Assembly: GCA_017651315.1 (NCBI GenBank)
Contig: JAGCDE010000056.1
Location: 1 to 49,473 of the forward strand
DNA length: 49,473 nucleotides
Direction: 5' to 3'
Origin: Bacteroidaceae bacterium
Lineage (GTDB): Bacteria; Bacteroidota; Bacteroidia; Bacteroidales; Bacteroidaceae
The notes under the pieces are model-generated. The model was not told the DNA's origin and searched no databases. It saw only the letters and a list, made by a program, of their open reading frames with translations. The position numbers and the translations under genes are program-made. Shown one piece after another: positions 43,877-49,473 of the stretch (position 1 is the stretch's first letter; the number at the start of each line of letters is the position of its first letter).

Positions 43877-44527
43877 TTATTTGTCGAGAAGCTCCTTGAC
43901 AGAACCGGCCATGGAGACGAGCAGGAGGCAGCATGAGGCCGAACCGGCATCCATCACGCCACGCGAACGTTCACCGAGCCTGCTCGAACGGCCAAGTCTC
44001 GCCACCATATCGACCGTACTGTCACGCCCGGCCTCGGCAGCCCTTGACATACGGTCCAGCGATCCGGCGAAAGAGCATCCCTCCGCCACCGCCTGTTCCA
44101 TAGCCTCTTTTGCGGGAATCAGCACATCCATAAGAGTCTTGTCACCCACTTTTGCAGGTGAAATGGCCTGTATTGCCTCGACAGCCCCTTTCAAGGCAGC
44201 GAGAAAATCCTCCTTCCCTATGAGTTCCTTACCCTCGAACGACTTGCCGAATGCGGCGAAGAACTTTCCGTAGAGCGGTCCCATGGACCCGCCTATCTTC
44301 ATCAGCAGGATCTTGCCCAATGTCTTCAGCCCGTATGTCAGGTCACCAGGCTGCTTGTCCAGGGCCTCACGGCAGAGCGTGAAACCCTTGTTCATGTTGA
44401 TGCCATGGTCACCGTCGCCTATGGCGCCGTCTATGTCACTCAGATACTGCTTGTTCTCCTGAATGGCAGTTATCATCCTGTCAACCAGCAGGATTCCTTC
44501 TTCCTGTGTAAACTGTTCCATAACCAC
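43877..44527 (-). CDS. dhaL: DhaL-type nucleotide-binding subunit of a ketose kinase
   Basis: The 216-residue all-helical product has the ADP/ATP-binding motifs of DhaL: IDGAIGDGDHGINMNKG near residues 34-50, IGGSMGPLYGKFF near 76-88, and GAVEAIQAISPAKVGDKTLMDVL near 110-132. It supplies the nucleotide in the two-part dihydroxyacetone-kinase fold. E. coli pairs DhaKL with the PTS protein DhaM; no dhaM is here and Bacteroidales lack a typical PTS, so this pair probably uses ATP directly. Two in-frame starts lie 6 bases apart. It follows dhaK after 3 bases. Confidence 0.9.
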   Translation of the reverse strand: MVMEQFTQEEGILLVDRMITAIQENKQYLSDIDGAIGDGDHGINMNKGFTLCREALDKQPGDLTYGLKTLGKILLMKIGGSMGPLYGKFFAAFGKSFEGKELIGKEDFLAALKGAVEAIQAISPAKVGDKTLMDVLIPAKEAMEQAVAEGCSFAGSLDRMSRAAEAGRDSTVDMVARLGRSSRLGERSRGVMDAGSASCCLLLVSMAGSVKELLDK

Positions 44528-44530
44528 GTA

Positions 44531-45526
44531 TCAGACAGTAAGACCAATCGAAGCGGCCTCATAGTCAATGCAGGCCTTCAGTTCATCATCAAGTTTCATG
44601 ACCGACAGAGTGGCACCGGCCATCTCAAGCGAGGTGAAGTAGTTGCCCACGAAAGAGCGGTAAACCCTTATACCTCTCTCCTCCATGATGCGATAAACCT
44701 CATTGTAAAGGATATAGAGTTCCATCAAAGGAGTGGAGCCAAGTCCGGATACAAGAACCACGGTCTCGTCTCCCTCGCAGAACGGCAGGTCAGGAAGAAT
44801 CACGTTGCACATCCTTTCTGCAATCTGTGCAGCTGTCTCCAACGGAGCCACTTCGATTCCGGGTTCGCCGTGATGCCCGATACCCACTTCCATCATGCCG
44901 GGCTCTATCGTGAAGTTGGGATGACCCACCTCAGGAATGGTGCACGGACTCAGTCCTACTCCCATGCTGCGGGTGTTGCCGATAGCCTTCTTCGCCACCG
45001 AGACCACCTCCTCAAGAGTTCCGCCCATGGCAGCCTTGGCTCCACCGGTCTTCCACATCAGTATCTCGCCTGCCACGCCTCGGCGCCTTTCGGGCTCTGT
45101 CCGGGGAGCTGACGGGACATCATCATTGGCCACGACCCTGGCCACCTTAATCCCGTCCTCCTCAGCCTGCTCCATGGCTATCTCCACATTCATGTTGTCG
45201 CCTGCATAATTGCCGTAGAGGATGGCGACACCCTTGCCGGCATCGGCCTCACGTATGGCATCATAGAACATCTGTGCGGGAGGCGACGAGAAGAGTTCTC
45301 CCACAGCCACTGCATCCACCATGTTCCTGCCGATATAACCGATGAAAGCCGGCTTGTGACCTGAGCCTCCACCTGTTACGATACCTACCTTGTTCTCCAC
45401 CGGTGCATTACAGTATTTGAGCACCCGTTCATTTCCGGTAACCGCGATGAGCTCGGGGTGTGCCTTGACAAAACCCTGCAACATCTCATCGACCACATTA
45501 CCGGGATCATTGATAATCTTCTGCAT
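44531..45526 (-). CDS. dhaK: DhaK-type substrate-binding subunit of a ketose kinase
   Basis: The 331-residue product has the DhaK core: KVGIVTGGGSGHKPAFIGY near residues 47-65, GVAILYGNYAGDNMN near 100, RRGVAGEILMWKTGGA near 150, and GIGHHGEPGIE near 214-224 with the His that binds the ketose covalently as a hemiaminal. Substrate may be dihydroxyacetone, but homologues in tetritol pathways act on erythrulose. It stands between rpiB and dhaL, which favours a ketose whose phosphate can be isomerised by RpiB. The gap to rpiB is 41 bases and contains an intergenic repeat copy. Confidence 0.9.
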   Translation of the reverse strand: MQKIINDPGNVVDEMLQGFVKAHPELIAVTGNERVLKYCNAPVENKVGIVTGGGSGHKPAFIGYIGRNMVDAVAVGELFSSPPAQMFYDAIREADAGKGVAILYGNYAGDNMNVEIAMEQAEEDGIKVARVVANDDVPSAPRTEPERRRGVAGEILMWKTGGAKAAMGGTLEEVVSVAKKAIGNTRSMGVGLSPCTIPEVGHPNFTIEPGMMEVGIGHHGEPGIEVAPLETAAQIAERMCNVILPDLPFCEGDETVVLVSGLGSTPLMELYILYNEVYRIMEERGIRVYRSFVGNYFTSLEMAGATLSVMKLDDELKACIDYEAASIGLTV

Positions 45527-45547
45527 AAGTAATCAGGTTAAAATAAT

Positions 45548-45569
45548 AATTCAAAACAGATTCTAAATT
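45548..45569 (-). repeat. Intergenic repeat copy inside the sugar-acid operon
   Basis: The minus strand reads AATTTAGAATCTGTTTTGAATT, the cleanest copy of the family also at 20848, 39065 and 39152. It lies in the rpiB-dhaK gap and just overlaps the rpiB stop codon. Its presence within an operon suggests an inserted element or an RNA-level signal. Confidence 0.55.
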
Positions 45570-46029
45570 AAGGATGGAAGGACTTCCTTTCCAGTTCATG
45601 CATCTGGTCAACCTTTGGCTGGGAACCGCCTCCCTGGAACTCGGATACAAGCCACGCGTCAACAATAGTCTTGGCGAGTTCCGGACCAATCACACGGGCA
45701 CCCATTGTGAGAACCTGTGCATTATTGCTCTTCCTGAGTCTCTCTGCGGAAAAAACGTCATGACAGACTCCGGCATAGACACCTTCCACCTTGTTGGCAA
45801 TCATAGCCATCCCCAGACCGGTGCCGCAAATCAGGATACCCCGCTCAAACGAACCGTCTTTTATCCGGCAGGCCAGGTTATAACCAATCTCGGGATAGTA
45901 AGCCCCCTTTTTCTGACCCAGATAATCAAGGTCCGTCACTTCAACTCCTTTCGTTTCAAGATGCCTTACAATGACTTTCTTAAGTTCAAGCGCGGCATCA
46001 TCACAATCAATTACGACTTTCATAAACAC
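45568..46029 (-). CDS. rpiB: RpiB/LacAB-family sugar-phosphate isomerase
   Basis: The 153-residue product has the RpiB fold and catalytic features: DCDDAALELKK near residues 9-19, YPEIGYNLA near 48, GILICGTGLGMAMIANKVEGVYAGVCHD near 64-91 with the conserved Cys-Gly-Thr-Gly, and NNAQVLTMGARVIG near 101-114. RpiB interconverts ribose-5-P and ribulose-5-P; the homologue EryI of Brucella acts on D-erythrulose-4-P, giving D-erythrose-4-P. Next to DhaKL, that second activity is plausible. It is the first gene of the left-reading operon. Confidence 0.9.
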   Translation of the reverse strand: MFMKVVIDCDDAALELKKVIVRHLETKGVEVTDLDYLGQKKGAYYPEIGYNLACRIKDGSFERGILICGTGLGMAMIANKVEGVYAGVCHDVFSAERLRKSNNAQVLTMGARVIGPELAKTIVDAWLVSEFQGGGSQPKVDQMHELERKSFHP

Positions 46030-46064
46030 ACTTCAACTGTAGAGTAAACAATGTTGTAAAAATA

Positions 46065-46072
46065 CAAATAAA
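46065..46072 (-). promoter_or_regulatory. Possible -7 box for the rpiB operon
   Basis: The minus strand has TTTATTTG at 46072-46065, one base from TAnnTTTG, with TTTG about 17 bases upstream (46093-46090). The leader to the ATG at 46029 would be about 30 bases. Moderate fit only. Confidence 0.35.
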
Positions 46073-46108
46073 TATTACAATTGCGGCACAAAACGGATAA
46101 AAAGTGTT

Positions 46109-46116
46109 TATCTTTG
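46109..46116 (+). promoter_or_regulatory. -7 box for the garR-like gene
   Basis: TATCTTTG, a perfect TAnnTTTG, lies 61 bases before the ATG at 46177. The -33 region is A-rich without TTTG. With the divergent rpiB promoter it forms a 147-base shared control region, but no regulator gene is adjacent. Confidence 0.5.
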
Positions 46117-46176
46117 TCTTACAAGGTAGAGAGGATACAAACTAACCAGTAATCTCATTTAACAAATAAAAATCAA

Positions 46177-47079
46177 ATGGACAACAAAAGTAAGAAAATC
46201 GGATTCATCGGACTTGGAGTTATGGGCAAGCCGATGGCCAAGAACCTGCTGAAAGCCGGGTTCTCCCTTACAGTATTTGACATCAAGGCTGAACCTGTGG
46301 CCGAGCTGGTCGCGTTGGGTGCAGAGAAAGAGTCGTCACCGGCAAAGGTGGCAGGCAAATGTGACATAATCATCACCATGCTGCCAAACTCCCCGCATGT
46401 GATTCAGGTCCTGACCGGCAAGGACGGTGTCCTGGAGGGCATCAGACCCGGCAGTATCATCATTGACATGAGCTCCATCTCGCCGGTAGTGGCAAAAAAA
46501 ATGTATGCAGCTGCTGCCGGGAAGGATGTTGAAATGCTTGACGCACCGGTCAGCGGAGGTGAACCTAAAGCCATTGACGGAACAATGTCTATAATGGTGG
46601 GCGGCAAGGAACAGGTGTTCGAGTCTGTCAAGGACATCCTTCTCTCGATGGGCGGTTCGGCAGTACTCATCGGCGATATAGGCAGCGGAAACACCGCCAA
46701 ACTCGCCAACCAGATCATGGTTGCCCTGCACCTGTCGGCCGTATCGGAGGCTATGGTATTTGCCGAGAAAGCAGGCGTTGACCCCGAGAAGGTGTATCAG
46801 GCCATCCGTGGCGGACTTGCCGCAAGCACGGTTCTCGATGCCAAGATGCCCATGATACTGGATCGTAACTTCAAGCCGGGCGGACCCATCTGGATGCACA
46901 CCAAGGACCTGCTCAACGTCCGCGACACCGCTCTTGAGATTGACGCGCCTATCCCGTTGACCACACAGATCCTCGAGGCCATGAAGGCCATGAAGGCCGA
47001 CGGCCACCAGAACGATGACCACTGCGGAATCATCCAGTACTGGGAGAAACTGGCCAACGTCACTGTAAAGAGGAGGTAG
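46177..47079 (+). CDS. garR: 3-hydroxyacid dehydrogenase, GarR-like (2-hydroxy-3-oxopropionate reductase family)
   Basis: The 300-residue enzyme has an N-terminal NAD(P)-binding fold (IGFIGLGVMGKPMAKNLL near residues 8-25), the substrate motif DAPVSGGEPKA near 125-135 and the catalytic Lys in GNTAKLANQ near 175. This superfamily includes tartronate-semialdehyde reductase, 3-hydroxyisobutyrate dehydrogenase, L-threonate dehydrogenase and 6-phosphogluconate dehydrogenase. It is divergent from the rpiB-dhaKL-gntP operon. Either it reduces tartronate semialdehyde to glycerate, or, by analogy with 6-phosphogluconate dehydrogenase, it oxidises an imported aldonate at C3 so that it loses CO2. The gene symbol is by family only. 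Confidence 0.85.
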   Translation: MDNKSKKIGFIGLGVMGKPMAKNLLKAGFSLTVFDIKAEPVAELVALGAEKESSPAKVAGKCDIIITMLPNSPHVIQVLTGKDGVLEGIRPGSIIIDMSSISPVVAKKMYAAAAGKDVEMLDAPVSGGEPKAIDGTMSIMVGGKEQVFESVKDILLSMGGSAVLIGDIGSGNTAKLANQIMVALHLSAVSEAMVFAEKAGVDPEKVYQAIRGGLAASTVLDAKMPMILDRNFKPGGPIWMHTKDLLNVRDTALEIDAPIPLTTQILEAMKAMKADGHQNDDHCGIIQYWEKLANVTVKRR

Positions 47080-47122
47080 GCAGCCAGTCCGAGATACACA
47101 TCTCCAATCGCATAAGAACGCA

Positions 47123-47178
47123 TGTTCCGCTGTCGGAACAAAAAAAGAATCAGGGTGACCTTCCGGCCACCCTGATTC
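47123..47178 (-). terminator. Terminator of the large exported protein gene, plus a second hairpin
   Basis: GAATCAGGGTG at 47147-47157 pairs perfectly with CACCCTGATTC at 47168-47178; on the minus strand seven T follow. It lies 20 bases behind the stop at 47198. A second hairpin, TGTTCCG-CTGT-CGGAACA at 47123-47140, adjoins it and may serve the garR transcript, though without a T run. Confidence 0.75.
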
Positions 47179-47197
47179 ATATTCAGGCAATAATCAA

Positions 47198-49473
47198 TTA
47201 CCGCATTATCTTCTCCACCGTACGGGTGCCGTCAGCATTGGTTCCGACACGGATCAAAGTACCCTTGCGTGAAGCATCGGTCTCGATACCGTCTATAGTA
47301 TAGTATCTGTAAGACTTGACCTCACTGCGTGCAGCGGGAACGAATGTCAGGCACTCGGCTATCACATTCTTCTGGGCTGCTGCCAGAGCGGCATAGTCCG
47401 AAGCAGGACGCTTGGCGGTCAGATAGAGTTCCCAGTTGTCTATGCGGCCCCATCCGTTACCACCGGCAACCACTACCTTGGCATTGATGGAATCCGTCAC
47501 ATCCAGATTCTCAGCAAAGACATTGGCCTTAGCCGGATAGTTCTGGTTGGAGGATGCGATATGGACAGTGTCAGCGACATCACCGACTGTACCTACAAGG
47601 ATAGTGTTGCTGATCTGGTTGTTCAGACCCACACCGATTGAGTAGATACCCTCAGGCAGTCCCTTGACAGTCTGCTCGAGCTCAAGCTTGGCGCTCCAGT
47701 CGAATGCAATGAAGCCGTCCATGATCTCCGGTTTGTCCTCCCAGTTCTGAAGCTCGCTTACCACATGTACGTTGCCGCCCAGTCCGGTTACCGTCCAGCC
47801 CGGATAAACCGTCGTAAAGGTTGAAGTGACAAGCCTCCACCTGTTGTTAGGAGTACCGTATGAGTAGTTGTAGTGTTCAACCTCCACATCCTTCTGGGCT
47901 GTGCAGTACAGGTTATAGTTGGTAATGAACGGAGTCAGGTTCAATGTGTCGGCTTCGCCTGTTGCGAGGATGTCATAGACACGGTACTTGATTATCTCCT
48001 TGAGCAGGGCAGCCAGCTCCTGGTCATCAGTACGGAGATTCTCCATACGGGCGCTCAGGTTTGCGGCAAGCCCTTCCTGGATCTCGTCGAAGTTGACCTC
48101 AAGGTCACCGGCAAGCTTGTAGAGGCCCTTGACCTGTACGGTCTGTGCGGCAATAGGACCATATACATACTGGTATGCCTTTACACTGCCGTTCAGAGCA
48201 CTGATAGCGTCAGTAAGCTGTTCGTCAGTTCCGGCTATGTAATCAACATCCTTGTATGTATCGTATGCAGCCTGCAATTCAGCGAATTCCGGGAGATAGC
48301 TGTACTCCTGCTCCTCTTCCAGAGTTGCAGCAGCCGATTTGAGAGCATTTACGAAATTGTTGTCGAGTGTGACACGGTTATTCACCGCAGTTACGGCATC
48401 GGCAAGCTCATTGATTATATCATTCAGCTCTTCGCTGTTCTTGGCTGTGACATCAAGATCCGAATAAGCAAGCAGAACGGTCACAAGATCCGTGAATGCC
48501 TGCAGTTCCTTCTCATTCTCCTCGGCATACTGGTCACGTTTTGCCGAGGCGTTGCTATAACCCGTAAAGAACTTGTCAACAAGAGTGATTCTTGCACGCA
48601 TCTCGGATGTGCCATCACTTATCGCAGCCGTAGCAGCCTTCCACTCGGCGGGAGATGTGCTGGTGAACCCGTTATATCCATCAAGGATATCAGTCTTGAA
48701 CTTTTCAAAATCCTCACCGGTATATTTGCCTTCAGCAGCCAATACTTCATCCTTGAGAGCAAGGGCATTGTTATATGCAGTCTCAAAGTCACCCAGCAGC
48801 AGACGATGCTTCGAATAGCAGTTGGTAACCTCCACATCACCGAATGCGATACCTGTCCAGCCGCTTGCATCTATACGCCACTTCATAACATAAAGACCCT
48901 CCTCCGTAATCTCGATATCCTGTGAGAATACGTCGGCGTCATCCACCACAGTGGCAGTGCCGCTACCACCTACACGCCAGTGGGCCGCAGTAGGAGTGAG
49001 TTCCTCGGAGATAAGTGGATTCTCCTCGTCATCCATCTTGTAGAACGAGAAGGTGAATTTCTGCTTGTTGGTCTCCCAACCGGTGTATTCGAAGCGTACA
49101 CGAATCATGCCGGGCTTCAGGTCCAATGTGTAATCATTGACCTCACCGTATGTAGCCTCACCAAAGTTAGCACCCTGACGCGGTCCGAGATAGAAGCAGC
49201 GGAAGAAATCACTGCCCTCCGGATAGTGACGCAGACTACTACCCTGTAAACCGGTCTCTCCGCTCTGGTGGGTACCGGTTGCATCGGTGCAGATAAATCC
49301 TAACGGCATTGTATTATCGTTCTGCTCGTCGAAATTACCCTGCATGTAATAAACAGGAGGATCGGAACTTACAGGACCGTAAGACAACTCCATTTCGAAA
49401 GGATCGGCACTCTGACCGCCAGAGTAACTCTTGACGTAAGCCACGATAACCTTGTAGTCTCCGTTCAGTGTCT
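47198..49473 (-). CDS. Large exported protein of unknown function (5' end outside the window)
   Basis: The frame is open to the right edge of the window (codons before the apparent start read TLNGDYKVIV), so the N-terminus with any signal peptide is missing; about 758 residues are visible. Visible parts are an N-terminal beta-sandwich region (GVYYMQGNFDE-like pattern, YTLDLKPGMIRVRFEYTGWE), a long helical stretch near residues 210-430 with FIVAR-like repeats (AYNNALALKDEVLAAEGKY, TDAISALNGSVKAYQYV), a beta-domain (GLPEGIYSIGVGLNNQISN, GWGRIDNWELYL) and a C-terminal tail YRYYTIDGIETDASRKGTL ending VEKIMR. Such tails close many secreted Bacteroidales proteins and resemble type IX sorting tails. 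No enzyme motif is recognised. Confidence 0.65.
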   Translation of the reverse strand, partial: TLNGDYKVIVAYVKSYSGGQSADPFEMELSYGPVSSDPPVYYMQGNFDEQNDNTMPLGFICTDATGTHQSGETGLQGSSLRHYPEGSDFFRCFYLGPRQGANFGEATYGEVNDYTLDLKPGMIRVRFEYTGWETNKQKFTFSFYKMDDEENPLISEELTPTAAHWRVGGSGTATVVDDADVFSQDIEITEEGLYVMKWRIDASGWTGIAFGDVEVTNCYSKHRLLLGDFETAYNNALALKDEVLAAEGKYTGEDFEKFKTDILDGYNGFTSTSPAEWKAATAAISDGTSEMRARITLVDKFFTGYSNASAKRDQYAEENEKELQAFTDLVTVLLAYSDLDVTAKNSEELNDIINELADAVTAVNNRVTLDNNFVNALKSAAATLEEEQEYSYLPEFAELQAAYDTYKDVDYIAGTDEQLTDAISALNGSVKAYQYVYGPIAAQTVQVKGLYKLAGDLEVNFDEIQEGLAANLSARMENLRTDDQELAALLKEIIKYRVYDILATGEADTLNLTPFITNYNLYCTAQKDVEVEHYNYSYGTPNNRWRLVTSTFTTVYPGWTVTGLGGNVHVVSELQNWEDKPEIMDGFIAFDWSAKLELEQTVKGLPEGIYSIGVGLNNQISNTILVGTVGDVADTVHIASSNQNYPAKANVFAENLDVTDSINAKVVVAGGNGWGRIDNWELYLTAKRPASDYAALAAAQKNVIAECLTFVPAARSEVKSYRYYTIDGIETDASRKGTLIRVGTNADGTRTVEKIMR

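Noticed and set aside
46336-47190. 284-codon frame antisense to the garR-like gene
   Set aside because: It lies entirely opposite a strongly conserved dehydrogenase and has no independent signal; such long shadows are common in GC-rich coding DNA.
47873-48925. 350-codon plus-strand frame opposite the large exported protein
   Set aside because: The minus-strand frame is longer, extends to the window edge, is domain-like and has a proper terminator; the plus frame is a shadow.

Overview
The window looks like chromosomal DNA from a gut-type member of the Bacteroidales; I cannot fix the family. The evidence is the Bacteroidetes promoter signature TAnnTTTG (-7 box) in front of many genes, usually without a strong Shine-Dalgarno, together with families typical of the order: DUF6057, DUF4419, FISUMP-type repeat modules, TPR-LuxR sensors and the purH-mreBCD-mrdA-rodA cluster. 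No tRNA, rRNA or CRISPR array was seen.

Region 1 (1-12141) is an accessory, defence-rich island. It opens with a truncated DUF4143-type ATPase and an unknown four-gene cassette that includes a degenerate GIY-YIG-like protein. Next comes an AT-rich restriction-modification operon: a fused double Dam-class methylase, an HNH nuclease and a beta-class methylase. A type IV AbiEi/AbiEii toxin-antitoxin pair, a tyrosine integrase and a HEPN/MNT pair follow. The island ends in a 57-codon fragment of a second integrase, which marks the right boundary. Between the restriction operon and AbiE the minus strand can fold into a 168-nt rod with a terminator directly behind it, a good 6S RNA candidate.

Region 2 (12142-25750) holds regulators and envelope genes: an autoregulated XRE-type regulator, a TPR-LuxR sensor with a divergent solo LuxR helix-turn-helix protein, a lipoprotein, guaA, a haem-motif lipoprotein with a DUF6057 membrane protein, DUF4419, and a 1019-residue exported protein with four repeated modules.

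Region 3 (25752-38958) is core genome. rsmI-hflX-fumarase-holB-ricT reads right and meets, almost without a gap, the left-reading purH-mreB-mreC-mreD-mrdA-rodA operon for nucleotide synthesis and rod-shape cell wall growth.

Region 4 (39203-47079) is a seven-gene operon, rpiB-dhaK-dhaL-gntP-propeller-sandwich protein-GH43, with a divergent garR-like 3-hydroxyacid dehydrogenase. Together they suggest uptake of a sugar acid, oxidative decarboxylation, phosphorylation of the resulting ketose by a DhaKL kinase and isomerisation by RpiB. I regard this as the most interesting uncharacterised metabolic system here. The window ends inside a large exported protein of unknown function. A short intergenic repeat (TTTAGAATCTGTTTTGA-like) recurs at least five times between 20848 and 45569.
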